This document shows, piece after piece, positions 1 to 9,442 of a stretch of DNA of 64,000 bases (positions are counted from its first letter, which is position 1; every line of letters begins with the position of its first letter). The stretch is from contig NZ_SACY01000006.1 in assembly GCF_004005965.1 (NCBI RefSeq), forward strand, positions 62,001 to 126,000. Direction: 5' to 3'. The translations under genes and the position numbers were made by a program. The stretch comes from Sandaracinomonas limnophila. Its GTDB lineage: Bacteria > Bacteroidota > Bacteroidia > Cytophagales > Spirosomataceae. Under the pieces are notes generated by a model. The model was not told where the DNA came from, ran no database searches, and saw only the letters and a program-made list of their open reading frames with translations.

Positions 1-1
1 G

Positions 2-3000
2 TTTATTCAGAACATAGCTTCCCAAATCAATGCGGCAGCTACAGGTAGCAATTTTGCTCTAAAAGGCATTTCTGGCGCCATGGATGCGGTTTTAATGAGC
101 AGTATTGCGTCTGAAACTGGCCTACATTTGGTCATTTGTGAAGACAAAGAGGAGGCCTATTATTTGCAAAATGACCTACAAAGCCTGGTAGGCGATCAAT
201 CGGTAGCTATATTTCCAAGCTCTGCCAAAAAACCCTATGAATGGGAAGAGGTAGACAATGCAAATGTGTTACTTAGAGCAGAAACCTTAAATCTTTTAGG
301 AAATTATTCTGGACAAAAGCTTTTTATTATCTGCTATCCGGAATCGCTCACCGAGAAGGTAATCAACAAAAAATCTTTAGTTAAAAACACGCTTTCTATA
401 CGTGTTAAAGATAAAATTGATCCAACTTTCATTGCAGAAACACTCAATGAATACGACTTTGAGCGAACTGATTTTGTATATGAAGCTGGACAATATTCGG
501 TTCGTGGAGGCATCGTAGATGTCTTTTCCTACGCTGCGGAATTCCCCTATCGAATAGATTTCTTTGGAGATGAGGTTGAAAGTATTCGAACATTTAATCC
601 AGAAACTCAACTTTCCATTGCCTCGGTTTCAGCCATGCACCTGATTCCAGATGTTCAAACGAAATTAATTCAGGAAACCCGAGAAAGTTTTTTTCATTTT
701 TTACCAGAAAAAACTACCATTTGGATCAAAGACTTAGCTGCTTTGGAAGAAGCAATTGAAACAAATTTTGAAAAAGTAACAATAGACTTTGAACAAATTT
801 CTATCAAAAGTGGAAACATTCAAATTATCTCAAAACCGGAAGAGCGATGGGAAACAAAAAAAGACTTTTCCAAAGAAATAAATAAATTTTCTTTGATTGA
901 AATAGGAAAACGATTTGTCCAAAAAAATGCAACAACCATTTTTTATACATCAACAAATCCAGGATCGTTTCAAAAGGATTTTCAAAGACTTGCAGACGCA
1001 CTTTTAGACAATCAGACCAAAGGTTTTACCAATATTATTTCTTCCGAATCGCCGCGACAACTAGAGCGCTTGGAAGTAATTTTTAATGAAATCAATTCAG
1101 CCATTCAATTTAAACCTATCCAAATTTCCTTGCGAGAGGGTTTTATTGACCAGCAAACTAAAATTGCTTTTTATCCCGACCACCAGATTTTTGAACGCTA
1201 TCACCGCTATAAAGAGCGTAACAAATTTTCAAAAAATAAAGCCTTAACCTTAAAGGAACTTCGCAATTTGCAAGTGGGAGATTATGTTACCCACGTAGAT
1301 TATGGAATTGGTCGTTTCGCAGGACTTACCCTAGTGCAAACTCCCAATGGAGAACAAGAAGTCTTGCGTTTGATCTACCGCGATGATGATTTATTGTCCG
1401 TTTCAATACACTCTTTACATAAAGTTTCCAAGTATTCGGGCAAAGATGGAAATGCCCCTACAATGTCGAAATTGGGTTCGCCGGAATGGGAAAACAAAAA
1501 ATCTAAAGTCAAGAAGCAGGTCAAAGATATTGCCAAAGAACTTATTTCTCTGTATGCCAAAAGAAAAGCTGCGCCAGGATTTGCCTTTTCTCCAGACACT
1601 TATTTACAAGCTGAATTAGAATCTTCCTTTTTATATGAGGATACCCCAGATCAGGCAAAGGCTACGGCAGAAGTTAAGGCCGATATGGAAAAGCCGCACC
1701 CAATGGACCGATTAGTCTGTGGCGATGTGGGTTTCGGAAAAACAGAAGTTGCCATTCGGGCGGCATTTAAAGCGGTTGCTGATTCTAAACAAGTGGCCAT
1801 TTTGGTGCCGACAACTGTTTTGGCCATGCAACACTTTAGAACTTTTCACGACCGATTGGCGGCCTTTCCTTGTAAAGTAGAATATGTTAACCGTTTTCGG
1901 TCTACAAAAGATATTAAGGCAACTCTTGACCGAGTGGCCTCAGGTGAAACAGATATATTAATTGGAACCCATCGCTTGGTCAATAAAGACGTTAAGTTTA
2001 AAAATTTAGGCTTGATGATCATTGATGAAGAGCAAAAATTCGGGGTAAAAGTAAAAGACAAGCTAAAAGAAATGCGTGTGGATGTGGATGTATTGACCTT
2101 GACAGCCACTCCAATTCCAAGAACGCTTCACTTCTCCTTGATGGGAGCAAGAGATTTGTCGGTAATTGCCACTCCTCCACCTAATCGTCAGCCAGTTGAT
2201 ACGAAAATGGTAGTTTTAAGTGACGAGATTTTACGTGATGGAGTTCGAAATGAAGTAAACAGAGGAGGACAGGTTTTTGTGGTGCATAACCGAATTAATG
2301 AATTAGATAGTACGGCCAATAGAATTTTGAAATTAGTTCCAGATGCAAAAGTAGCAGTTGCTCACGGACAAATGGAAGGCGATAAATTAGAAAAAATCAT
2401 GATGAGCTTCATTGAAGGGCATTATGATGTGCTCGTTGCTACAAATATTATCGAATCGGGACTTGACATCCCGAATGCCAACACCATTTATATTATTAAC
2501 GCCAATCATTTTGGACTTTCGGATCTACATCAAATGCGTGGACGTGTGGGAAGAAGCAACAAGAAAGCCTATTGCTATTTGGCGGTACCTTCCTTATCCA
2601 CTTTAACTTCAGATGCCCGCAAAAGGTTGAGCGCCTTAGAGGAATTTTCTGATTTAGGAGATGGTATCAAAGTAGCCATGCGCGATTTAGATATTAGAGG
2701 TGCTGGTAATTTATTAGGTGCAGAACAAAGTGGCTTTATCAACGATTTAGGTTATGAAATGTATCATAAAATATTGGATGAGGCTGTTCAAGAATTGAAA
2801 GAAAAAGAATTTAGAGCCTTATTTGAGCACGATTTGCAACAAGTTGCTGAAAATCTAAAGATTGATTGTTCAATTGAGACCGATTTACGTGTTTTAATTC
2901 CAGAAACTTATGTGCAAAGTATATCAGAGCGACTTTCAATTTACACCCAATTAGATGAAATTGAGGAAGAAGATAAATTGCAAACATTCATCAAAGAATT

Positions 3001-3301
3001 AGAAGACAGATTTGGCAAATTACCTGTGGAAGTTGAAGATATGGTGGAATTGGTCAAATGTAGATGGAAAGCGCAACAGCTTGGAATTGAAAAAATTCTA
3101 TTGAAAAACAATAATTTGAAATTATATTTCGTTAACTCCGAGGCACAAAATGTTCAATTGGTAGGTAAGATTGTTCAATTTGTACAAAACAAAAAAGGAC
3201 TTTGTCAATTGCGAGAAAAAGCAGGTAATTTGATTTTGCAGGTTGACAAAATTAGTTCCATAAAGGATTTAGAAAGTATTTTGATAGATATAGCCTCTTA
3301 G
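2..3301 (+). CDS. mfd: Transcription-repair coupling factor Mfd, 5' end outside window
   Basis: Mfd is the DNA translocase that removes RNA polymerase stalled at lesions and recruits UvrA. Numbered from the first in-window ATG (position 80): a UvrB-like N-terminal region, a CarD-like RNA-polymerase-interacting domain at about 399-455 (LQVGDYVTHVDYGIGRFAG), Walker A GDVGFGKTE near 548, a DEEQ box near 649 and a C-terminal TRCF domain. The frame stays open upstream of that ATG to position 2 and reads FALKGISGA directly before it, which matches the usual Mfd N-terminus. The ATG at 80 is therefore internal, and the true start lies before the window. DEEQ replaces the DEEH of E. coli, as I recall from other Bacteroidota. 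The gene is followed by its own intergenic promoter for gldJ, so the two are not necessarily cotranscribed. Identification is secure. Confidence 0.97.
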   Translation, partial: FIQNIASQINAAATGSNFALKGISGAMDAVLMSSIASETGLHLVICEDKEEAYYLQNDLQSLVGDQSVAIFPSSAKKPYEWEEVDNANVLLRAETLNLLGNYSGQKLFIICYPESLTEKVINKKSLVKNTLSIRVKDKIDPTFIAETLNEYDFERTDFVYEAGQYSVRGGIVDVFSYAAEFPYRIDFFGDEVESIRTFNPETQLSIASVSAMHLIPDVQTKLIQETRESFFHFLPEKTTIWIKDLAALEEAIETNFEKVTIDFEQISIKSGNIQIISKPEERWETKKDFSKEINKFSLIEIGKRFVQKNATTIFYTSTNPGSFQKDFQRLADALLDNQTKGFTNIISSESPRQLERLEVIFNEINSAIQFKPIQISLREGFIDQQTKIAFYPDHQIFERYHRYKERNKFSKNKALTLKELRNLQVGDYVTHVDYGIGRFAGLTLVQTPNGEQEVLRLIYRDDDLLSVSIHSLHKVSKYSGKDGNAPTMSKLGSPEWENKKSKVKKQVKDIAKELISLYAKRKAAPGFAFSPDTYLQAELESSFLYEDTPDQAKATAEVKADMEKPHPMDRLVCGDVGFGKTEVAIRAAFKAVADSKQVAILVPTTVLAMQHFRTFHDRLAAFPCKVEYVNRFRSTKDIKATLDRVASGETDILIGTHRLVNKDVKFKNLGLMIIDEEQKFGVKVKDKLKEMRVDVDVLTLTATPIPRTLHFSLMGARDLSVIATPPPNRQPVDTKMVVLSDEILRDGVRNEVNRGGQVFVVHNRINELDSTANRILKLVPDAKVAVAHGQMEGDKLEKIMMSFIEGHYDVLVATNIIESGLDIPNANTIYIINANHFGLSDLHQMRGRVGRSNKKAYCYLAVPSLSTLTSDARKRLSALEEFSDLGDGIKVAMRDLDIRGAGNLLGAEQSGFINDLGYEMYHKILDEAVQELKEKEFRALFEHDLQQVAENLKIDCSIETDLRVLIPETYVQSISERLSIYTQLDEIEEEDKLQTFIKELEDRFGKLPVEVEDMVELVKCRWKAQQLGIEKILLKNNNLKLYFVNSEAQNVQLVGKIVQFVQNKKGLCQLREKAGNLILQVDKISSIKDLESILIDIAS

Positions 3302-3302
3302 T

Positions 3303-3333
3303 TTTGAGTGATATTTGATTTTTTTTACCTTTG
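3303..3333 (+). promoter_or_regulatory. Bacteroidota-type promoter of gldJ
   Basis: TTTG at 3303-3306 (-33), a 19-nt spacer, then TACCTTTG at 3326-3333 (-7). This fits the Bacteroidota primary-sigma consensus TTTG / TAnnTTTG. Transcription would start near 3340, giving a leader of about 25 nt before the gldJ ATG. Confidence 0.75.
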
Positions 3334-3365
3334 CTTTTATTATTCTGTAGAAAACGAAAAAAATA

Positions 3366-4646
3366 ATGAATAAGATTAAATTAGTGGCGTTGGTTTTTGT
3401 GGGATTAATCGGATTTTCATCTTGTAAAAAAGATAAATTAGGTAGTGCACTTGGTTTTGGTTCAGGTAAAACATCTAGTGTAAATATTGGTTCTGCTTCA
3501 ACTGCAACCGGAATTGCCTACAATCAAAAAGGTGGTTTTCAGGTAGAAAAGAAATTTTCAGGACAAACCACTGGCCCCAACCTGGTATTTATTGAGGGAG
3601 GACGATTTACCATGGGTACTGTAGAAGAGGATGTTTTGGGCACTCATGATAATATTGAAAGAACTGTATCTGTTCAATCATTCTACATGGATGAAACAGA
3701 AATTGCTAATATTCATTGGTTGGAATATTTATATGCAGTTCAAAAGGATTCTACCCAAGAATTTTACGAGTCGGCCTTACCAGACACAACAGTTTGGAGA
3801 AATGATTTAGCTTTCAATGACCCTTATGTTGAACAATATTTACGTTTCCCAGGATTTAGAATGTATCCTGTAGTGGGTGTTTCTTGGAAACAAGCCAATG
3901 ATTATTGCAAATGGAGAACAGCTGCCGTAAATAAACAATTGGCAGGTGGATACAACCAAGTTGCCGAAGGCAAAGCTCCTAAAGGCAAAAAAGCACAAGC
4001 AAAAGCTGCCGCAGCAGCAACTCAGCGTACAGTTGCTCAATCCAAACCAACTATTGAATCTGGAAAAGTATTACCTTCTTATCGACTTCCAACAGAGGCA
4101 GAATGGGAATATGCGGCAAAAGCACTTATCGGAACAATTCAGGAAGATGAAAACCAAAGTAACCAACGTATTTATCCATGGGATGGCCCTTACATGCGTG
4201 ACCAATTTGGCAAAAAAACCAAAGGTAAAATGTTAGCCAACTTCAAAAGAGGACGTGGAGATTATGCCGGTGTTGCAGGTAAATCGAACGACGGCGCTAT
4301 CATTACTACAGAGGTTTACAGTTATGCTCCTAACGATTTCGGATTGTATCAAATGGCTGGTAATGTGAATGAGTGGGTATACGACTTGTATCGTCCCTTA
4401 TCTTTTCAAGATTTCAACGATTTAAATCCGATTCGTAGAAATGATTATTTAGACAAATCTAATTTATACGATAAAAAGAACAACAACTCTCTAATTGACA
4501 ACAAATCGAGAGTTTACAAAGGAGGTTCTTGGGCAGACGTTGCCTATTGGTTGGCACCAGGAACTAGAAGATTCATTGATGAAGATTCTTCAACTTCAAC
4601 AATCGGTTTCCGTTGTGCTATGATTTCTGCGGGCAGATTGAAATAA
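3366..4646 (+). CDS. gldJ: Gliding motility / T9SS lipoprotein GldJ
   Basis: GldJ is an outer-membrane-associated lipoprotein with a formylglycine-generating-enzyme (FGE-sulfatase) fold. It is needed for gliding and to stabilise GldK and the type IX secretion machinery. The sequence has a lipoprotein signal with the lipid-accepting Cys at residue 20 (GFSSC), the GldJ-type block GGFQVEKKF followed by TGPNLVFIEGGRFTMG (about 57-84), SFYMDETE (105-112), RLPTEAEWEYA (240-250), GNVNEWV and KGGSW near the C-terminus. The block after the signal peptide separates GldJ from GldK. A Lys/Ala-rich insertion (about 199-232) precedes RLPTEAEWEY and looks like a disordered loop. It converges on comF. This is the only gliding/T9SS machinery gene in the window; its presence implies a functional T9SS elsewhere. 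Confidence 0.88.
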   Translation: MNKIKLVALVFVGLIGFSSCKKDKLGSALGFGSGKTSSVNIGSASTATGIAYNQKGGFQVEKKFSGQTTGPNLVFIEGGRFTMGTVEEDVLGTHDNIERTVSVQSFYMDETEIANIHWLEYLYAVQKDSTQEFYESALPDTTVWRNDLAFNDPYVEQYLRFPGFRMYPVVGVSWKQANDYCKWRTAAVNKQLAGGYNQVAEGKAPKGKKAQAKAAAAATQRTVAQSKPTIESGKVLPSYRLPTEAEWEYAAKALIGTIQEDENQSNQRIYPWDGPYMRDQFGKKTKGKMLANFKRGRGDYAGVAGKSNDGAIITTEVYSYAPNDFGLYQMAGNVNEWVYDLYRPLSFQDFNDLNPIRRNDYLDKSNLYDKKNNNSLIDNKSRVYKGGSWADVAYWLAPGTRRFIDEDSSTSTIGFRCAMISAGRLK

Positions 4647-4648
4647 AA

Positions 4649-4683
4649 TTTAGCGGTGGCCGTCTCAACGTACCACCGCTAAA
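4649..4683 (-). terminator. Hairpin terminator between gldJ and comF
   Basis: Perfect 11-bp stem TTTAGCGGTGG (4649-4659) / CCACCGCTAAA (4673-4683) with a 13-nt loop. On the minus strand it is followed by TTTTATTT, so it best terminates comF, but it can act on gldJ too. The right arm lies inside comF and encodes its LAVV residues. Confidence 0.75.
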
Positions 4684-5342
4684 CTTGCTAAAGAAAGATC
4701 TAGAATCCCTCCCTTCCACAATTCTTTCCCTGCTGCAATACAGGTTGCACCCGTAGTTAAGGTATCATCCAAGAGGACAATTCTTTTACCCATTACATTT
4801 TCAGAGCCTAATTCAAAACAATTGTTCAATTGTTCAAATCTACTTTGTCGATTTTGAGATACTAGTGATTCCCCGTGTTTGGTTCGAATTAAGGCATGCT
4901 CTAAAAGTGGAACATTTAGGTAATTTGACACCCCTTTGGCTATTTCAGCGGCTTGATTATAGCCTCTGGCCTTGAATCTTTTTGGGTGCAGGGGTATAGG
5001 AACAATACCGTTTATGCCTAAATTCGACCATTCATCAGCATAAGCTTTTCCAAGAAGAACACCCATTTTTTGAGCTAATTTTACATTCCCCTTGTATTTT
5101 ATTTGGTGCATGATGTGCTGCATATGTCCACCTGCCGAAAACCAAGCATAGGTAAAAAATGAGGAAATTGGTAATTCTCCATCAAACTTTTCTAGCAAAT
5201 AATTGGATTTTTCGGCACGAAAATCATATCTCGGCAGGGCATATTGACAGTCGAGACAAATAAATTCTTGGGGTAAAAGCAAGGTCTGTTGGCAAGCACA
5301 GCATTGTTTCGGATAAATCAATTGTAAAATGAATGTAAACAT
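4665..5342 (-). CDS. comF: ComF family phosphoribosyltransferase-like protein
   Basis: ComF proteins combine an N-terminal zinc ribbon with a PRTase-like fold; in naturally transformable bacteria they act in late DNA uptake, and otherwise the function is unclear. Cys pairs at 14/17 and 29/32 (CCAC, CLDC) form the presumed zinc site. The PRTase part has FKARGYNQA and the PRPP-loop-like RIVLLDDTLTTGAT near the C-terminus. At 225 residues it has normal family length. The gene stands alone, convergent with gldJ and divergent from fusA. Its last codons form one arm of the shared terminator stem, so coding and termination signals overlap. Confidence 0.85.
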   Translation of the reverse strand: MFTFILQLIYPKQCCACQQTLLLPQEFICLDCQYALPRYDFRAEKSNYLLEKFDGELPISSFFTYAWFSAGGHMQHIMHQIKYKGNVKLAQKMGVLLGKAYADEWSNLGINGIVPIPLHPKRFKARGYNQAAEIAKGVSNYLNVPLLEHALIRTKHGESLVSQNRQSRFEQLNNCFELGSENVMGKRIVLLDDTLTTGATCIAAGKELWKGGILDLSLASLAVVR

Positions 5343-5354
5343 TGCGAAAAAATT

Positions 5355-5384
5355 TTTGTATTTAATTAAGATTCAGTAATTTTG
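5355..5384 (+). promoter_or_regulatory. Promoter of fusA
   Basis: TTTG at 5355-5358, an 18-nt spacer, then TAATTTTG at 5377-5384. Transcription would start near 5391, leaving a leader of roughly 97 nt before the fusA ATG. Confidence 0.72.
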
Positions 5385-5396
5385 CACCCCTAAAGT

Positions 5397-5439
5397 AGGT
5401 CCTTAAACGAAAATTAATTTTTTAATTGTCCAAGGACTT
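5397..5439 (+). promoter_or_regulatory. Structured fusA leader (candidate)
   Basis: AGGTCCTT (5397-5404) pairs with AAGGACTT (5432-5439), 8 bp with one G-U. An inner AATTAA/TTAATT hairpin sits inside the loop (5412-5427). It lies right after the predicted transcription start of fusA. The structure is visible; a regulatory role is inference. Confidence 0.35.
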
Positions 5440-5487
5440 GATAATTAAAGCATAAACAAAAGAATTCTTATAATCAACATTTAAAAA

Positions 5488-7581
5488 ATGGCACGCGACC
5501 TAAAATTTACCAGAAACATTGGTATTGCAGCCCACATTGATGCGGGTAAAACAACCACCACAGAACGTATCCTGTATTATGCAGGTGTTAGCCACAAAAT
5601 TGGTGAGGTTCACGATGGTGCAGCAACAATGGACTGGATGGAGCAAGAGCAAGAGCGTGGTATCACTATCACATCTGCTGCAACTACGGTTTCTTGGAAC
5701 TACCGTAACCAACCTTATCACGTAAACATCATTGACACTCCGGGTCACGTTGACTTTACAGTGGAAGTAAACCGTTCTCTTCGTGTATTGGATGGTTTGG
5801 TATTCTTATTCTCAGCAGTAGATGGTGTTGAGCCACAGTCAGAAACTAACTGGCGTTTGGCTAACAACTACAACGTACCAAGAATTGGTTTCGTTAACAA
5901 AATGGACCGTTCAGGTGCAGACTTCTTAAACGTTTGCCGTCAGGTAAAAGAAATGTTAGGAAGCTACGCAGTACCTTTGCAATTGCCAATTGGTGCTGAA
6001 GATAAATTTGAAGGAGTAGTTGACTTAGTTAACTTCCGTGGTATCAAGTGGAATGAGCATGATAAAGGTATGACTTTCACTGAGGTTCCAATTCCAGATG
6101 ATATGTTGGATGAGGCAACTGAATACCGTGAAAAATTATTAGAAGCAGTAGCTGAATTTGATGAGTCTTTGATGGAAAAATACTTCGAAGATCCAACTTC
6201 AATTACTGAAGACGAAATCTTAGCTGCATTACGTCAAGCTACAATTTCAATGAAAATCGTTCCAATGTTATGTGGTTCTTCTTTCAAAAACAAAGGAGTT
6301 CAAACAATGTTGGATTACGTAATGGCGATTTTACCATCTCCATTAGACAAAGAAAGTATCAAAGGAACAGATCCAAACACGGGTGCTGAAATCGAAAGAA
6401 AGCCAACTGAAGATGGTCCGTTCTCTGCATTAGCATTTAAAATTGCAACTGACCCATATGTTGGTCGTTTGTGTTTCATCCGTGCGTATTCAGGTGGATT
6501 GGATGCAGGTTCTTACATCTTGAACAACCGTTCTGGAAATAAGGAGCGTATTTCTCGTATCTTCCAAATGCACGCTAACAAACAAAATTCAATTGAGCGC
6601 TTAGGTGCTGGTGATATTGGTGCGGTAGTAGGTTTCAAAGACATCAAGACAGGAGATACTCTTTCTGATGAGAAAAACCCAATCGTATTAGAGGCAATGG
6701 AATTCCCAGAGCCAGTAATCGGTTACGCAATTGAGCCTAAGAAAACAGCTGATGCTGACAACTTCTCAAAAGCAATCACTAAATTGATCGAAGAGGATCC
6801 AACTTTACAGGTAGAGTCTAACGAAGAAACAGGACAAACTATCATCAAAGGTATGGGTGAGCTTCACTTAGAAATCATTATCGACCGTATGCGTCGTGAG
6901 TTCAAAGTTGAAGTTAACCAAGGTGCTCCTCAAGTAGCATACAAAGAGGCTTTAACAAAAACTACTGAACACCGTGAGGTTTACAAGAAACAGTCGGGTG
7001 GTCGTGGTAAATTTGCTGATATCGTATTTGAAATCGGACCAAGAGAAGATGAGAAATCTGGCTTAGAGTTCGTAAACAATATCGTAGGTGGTGTAATTCC
7101 AAGAGAATTTATCCCTGCAATCCAAAAAGGTTTCGAAGAAGCAATGAAAACAGGTGCTTTGGCTGGATACCCAATGGATTCAATGAAAGTTCGTTTGTTC
7201 CACGGATCCTTCCATGATGTCGATTCAGATTCACTATCTTTCGAATTGGCAGCAAGAATGGGTTACAAAGAAGCAGCGAAACAAGCAGGTGCTAAATTGA
7301 TGGAGCCAATCATGGCTGTTGATATCGTTACTCCTGATGAGTATACTGGACCTATCACAGGTGACTTAAACCGTCGTCGTGGTATCATGAAAGGTATGGA
7401 CTCTCGCCAAGGAGCTGTAATCTTAAAGGCTGATGTACCTTTATCTGAATTATTCGGATACGTGACTGACTTACGTACTATGTCGTCAGGTCGTGCAACA
7501 GCTTCCTTAACTTTCTCTCACTACGAATTCGTTCCGCAAAATATTGCTGAAGAAGTAGTGAAAAAAGCAAAAGGTTTATAA
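5488..7581 (+). CDS. fusA: Elongation factor G
   Basis: EF-G is the GTPase that drives translocation on the ribosome and ribosome recycling with RRF. The sequence shows G1 [12 protein letters not shown] (15-26), switch II/G3 DTPGHVDF, G4 [10 protein letters not shown] and the full five-domain length (697 residues), ending in the expected domain V. Codon choice is visibly biased compared with neighbours, as expected for a highly expressed gene. It is monocistronic here: its own promoter and leader lie upstream and a strong hairpin follows. It is not next to rpsL/rpsG, so it is either the separate canonical copy or one of two fusA paralogues; the window cannot decide. Confidence 0.97.
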   Translation: MARDLKFTRNIGIAAHIDAGKTTTTERILYYAGVSHKIGEVHDGAATMDWMEQEQERGITITSAATTVSWNYRNQPYHVNIIDTPGHVDFTVEVNRSLRVLDGLVFLFSAVDGVEPQSETNWRLANNYNVPRIGFVNKMDRSGADFLNVCRQVKEMLGSYAVPLQLPIGAEDKFEGVVDLVNFRGIKWNEHDKGMTFTEVPIPDDMLDEATEYREKLLEAVAEFDESLMEKYFEDPTSITEDEILAALRQATISMKIVPMLCGSSFKNKGVQTMLDYVMAILPSPLDKESIKGTDPNTGAEIERKPTEDGPFSALAFKIATDPYVGRLCFIRAYSGGLDAGSYILNNRSGNKERISRIFQMHANKQNSIERLGAGDIGAVVGFKDIKTGDTLSDEKNPIVLEAMEFPEPVIGYAIEPKKTADADNFSKAITKLIEEDPTLQVESNEETGQTIIKGMGELHLEIIIDRMRREFKVEVNQGAPQVAYKEALTKTTEHREVYKKQSGGRGKFADIVFEIGPREDEKSGLEFVNNIVGGVIPREFIPAIQKGFEEAMKTGALAGYPMDSMKVRLFHGSFHDVDSDSLSFELAARMGYKEAAKQAGAKLMEPIMAVDIVTPDEYTGPITGDLNRRRGIMKGMDSRQGAVILKADVPLSELFGYVTDLRTMSSGRATASLTFSHYEFVPQNIAEEVVKKAKGL

Positions 7582-7590
7582 TACAAAAAT

Positions 7591-7620
7591 GAAAGCCTCC
7601 AAACGGAGGCTTTCGTTTTC
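7591..7620 (+). terminator. Intrinsic terminator of fusA
   Basis: Perfect 10-bp stem GAAAGCCTCC (7591-7600), loop AAAC, GGAGGCTTTC (7605-7614), followed by GTTTTC. Confidence 0.85.
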
Positions 7621-7657
7621 TATCTCATTTAGTTTAATACCAAGATAATATTTCATT

Positions 7658-8740
7658 ATGTCAAGTTTAGCAAACCAAAAAGGAGTTTTACACGGAGATG
7701 CCGTGCAAGAATTGTTTGAAATTGCGAAAAAGCATCAATTTGCTTTACCAGCAGTTAACGTTACAGGTACTGATACTGTTAATGGTGTTTTAGAGGCTGC
7801 AAAAGCTATCAATTCTCCAGTTATCATTCAGTTCTCAAACGGAGGTGCTCAGTTTTACGCTGGAAAATCTCTTCCAAATGGAAATCAAGAAGCATCGATT
7901 GCAGGAGCTATCTCTGGTGCACATCACGTACATCAATTAGCAGCAGTTTATGGTGTTCAAGTTATTTTACACACTGACCACTGTGCAAAGAAATTATTGC
8001 CTTGGTTAGACGGTTTGTTAGACGCAGGTGAAAAATTCTTTGCAGAAACTGGTAAGCCATTGTTCTCTTCTCACATGATTGACCTTTCTGAGGAGCCATT
8101 AGAGGAAAACCTTGAAATCTGTGCAAAGTATTTAGAGCGTATGGCTAAAATGGGTATGACGCTTGAAATTGAATTAGGTGTTACTGGTGGTGAGGAAGAT
8201 GGTGTTGATAATTCAGACGTAGATTCATCAAAATTATATACACAACCAGAAGAGGTTGCTTATGCATATGAAGTATTAAGCAAAATCTCTCATCGTTTCA
8301 CAATTGCTGCGGCATTTGGAAACGTACACGGTGTGTACAAGCCAGGAAACGTTAAATTAGAGCCGAAAATTTTGAGAAACTCTCAAGAGCACATCAAAGC
8401 GAAATACGGTTTGTCAGCTGAAAAGCCTATCAACTTTGTATTCCACGGTGGTTCAGGTTCTTCTCGTGAAGAAATCCGTGAGGCAATCTCCTACGGTGCT
8501 ATCAAAATGAACATCGACACTGACTTACAGTGGGCGTTCTGGGAAGGTATCTTAAACTTCTACAAAGAAAAAGGAGATTACTTACAAGGACAAATCGGTA
8601 ACCCAACTGGTGACGATGCTCCAAACAAGAAATACTACGATCCACGTGTTTGGTTGAGAAAAGGCGAAGAAACCTTCGTTGCTCGATTGAAAGAAGCATT
8701 CGAAGATTTGAATGCTGGGAATGTGAATCAATTCTTATAA
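7658..8740 (+). CDS. fbaA: Class II fructose-bisphosphate aldolase
   Basis: A cytoplasmic glycolytic/gluconeogenic enzyme that interconverts fructose 1,6-bisphosphate with dihydroxyacetone phosphate and glyceraldehyde 3-phosphate. Class II zinc-site motifs are visible: HTDHCAKK, GNVHGVYKPGNV and FVFHGGSGSS, followed by the phosphate-binding NIDTDLQWAF. Length is 360 residues, close to E. coli FbaA (359), including the long-form insertions. It lies between two intrinsic terminators, so it is an independent unit. Codon use is biased like fusA, indicating strong expression. Confidence 0.96.
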   Translation: MSSLANQKGVLHGDAVQELFEIAKKHQFALPAVNVTGTDTVNGVLEAAKAINSPVIIQFSNGGAQFYAGKSLPNGNQEASIAGAISGAHHVHQLAAVYGVQVILHTDHCAKKLLPWLDGLLDAGEKFFAETGKPLFSSHMIDLSEEPLEENLEICAKYLERMAKMGMTLEIELGVTGGEEDGVDNSDVDSSKLYTQPEEVAYAYEVLSKISHRFTIAAAFGNVHGVYKPGNVKLEPKILRNSQEHIKAKYGLSAEKPINFVFHGGSGSSREEIREAISYGAIKMNIDTDLQWAFWEGILNFYKEKGDYLQGQIGNPTGDDAPNKKYYDPRVWLRKGEETFVARLKEAFEDLNAGNVNQFL

Positions 8741-8746
8741 AAAATT

Positions 8747-8769
8747 AGCCGCGAATAGCGGCTTTTTTT
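8747..8769 (+). terminator. Intrinsic terminator of fba
   Basis: AGCCGC (8747-8752), loop GAATA, GCGGCT (8758-8763), then seven T residues. Confidence 0.85.
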
Positions 8770-8775
8770 ATTCTT

Positions 8776-8879
8776 AGAATATAGGAATTGAGGAATATAA
8801 GAATTGAGGAATATAGGAAAATAAGAATTGAGGAATTGAGGAATATAAGAATATAGGAATATAGGAATATGGGAATATA
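8776..8879 (+). repeat. Octamer array, left arm of four-helix-bundle locus
   Basis: Thirteen consecutive 8-mers with consensus RGAATATA or RGAATTGA, including the variants GGAAAATA (816-823 of the 8 kb block) and GGAATATG (864-871). The array reads in the opposite sense to that at 9307-9442. The five octamers at 8792-8831 match the reverse complement of 9323-9362 perfectly over 40 nt. Confidence 0.9.
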
Positions 8880-8883
8880 AGAT

Positions 8884-9234
8884 TTAAATAATAATTTTGG
8901 AAATAAGCCCTATCAAAAGGGCAATAATATTTTTAACTAGTTCAAGTGCTTGTATTGCAGATTCTTCTGAAATTAATTTTAGATCTTTAAAAATTAATAA
9001 CATAGAATTAACCTCATAAGTTGATCCAAGGGAGATATTTAGGAATCTGTTAAATTCTTTTTTTGATCTTCTGCCAAATCCTTCTGCAATATTATTTGAA
9101 ATTGAAAGCACCGCCCGGTTTAATTGATCCCGATAAGAATACTCATTGATTTTTTTGGAAATAGGATAGGTTAAAACACTAAGTTCCTTAGCTCTTTCCC
9201 AAACGATTAATTCTTGAAATGATTTTATATACAT
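8884..9234 (-). CDS. Four-helix-bundle protein (S23 / IVP family)
   Basis: A 116-residue protein starting MYIKSFQELIVWERAKEL, with RDQLNRAVLSISNNIAEGF in the middle. This is the signature of the four-helix-bundle (23S rRNA intervening-sequence protein) family. Members are found inside 23S rRNA insertions, as accessory proteins (Avd) of diversity-generating retroelements, and as orphans; their function outside retroelements is unknown. No reverse transcriptase, template repeat or rRNA lies nearby, so this is an orphan. The gene is enclosed by two inverted octamer arrays that could fold with it in the loop, which suggests a small mobile or formerly mobile unit. It has no recognisable TAnnTTTG promoter. 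Family call is secure; function is not. Confidence 0.85.
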   Translation of the reverse strand: MYIKSFQELIVWERAKELSVLTYPISKKINEYSYRDQLNRAVLSISNNIAEGFGRRSKKEFNRFLNISLGSTYEVNSMLLIFKDLKLISEESAIQALELVKNIIALLIGLISKIII

Positions 9235-9306
9235 TCCTAAAATTAATTTAATAAAGGGTGTAAATTGACATAAAAACTGATAACCTGAAATATTTAACAG
9301 AAAACT

Positions 9307-9442
9307 TATATTCCTATATTCCTCAATTCTTATTTTCCTATATTCCTCAATTCTTATATTCCTATATTCCCATATTCCTATATTCTTATATTCTTATATT
9401 CCTCAATTCTTATATTCCTCAATTCTTCAATTCCTATATTCT
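9307..9442 (-). repeat. Octamer array, right arm of four-helix-bundle locus
   Basis: Seventeen consecutive 8-mers (TATATTCC, TATATTCT, TCAATTCT and variants), the reverse complement of the left-arm unit. It carries the same rare variants (TATTTTCC, CATATTCC) as the left arm. It overlaps the 3' end of the next gene: the stop codon TAG (9434-9436) and the last residues of that protein are read from the array. Confidence 0.9.

Noticed and set aside
80-82. ATG at 80 as the mfd start
   Set aside because: The frame continues upstream to the window edge with conserved Mfd residues (FALKGISGA), so the gene is cut by the window.
3946-4236. Alternative 96-residue frame inside gldJ
   Set aside because: It is a +1-frame shadow of the Lys/Ala-rich gldJ segment, with no separate start signal.
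8884-9234. Four-helix-bundle gene as the Avd of a diversity-generating retroelement
   Set aside because: No reverse transcriptase, template or variable repeat was found in the window.
8884-9234. Four-helix-bundle gene as part of a 23S rRNA intervening sequence
   Set aside because: The flanking genes are fba and a trans-sulfuration enzyme; no rRNA sequence surrounds it.
8776-9442. Octamer arrays as a CRISPR array
   Set aside because: Units are 8 nt and contiguous with no spacers, and no cas genes are present.
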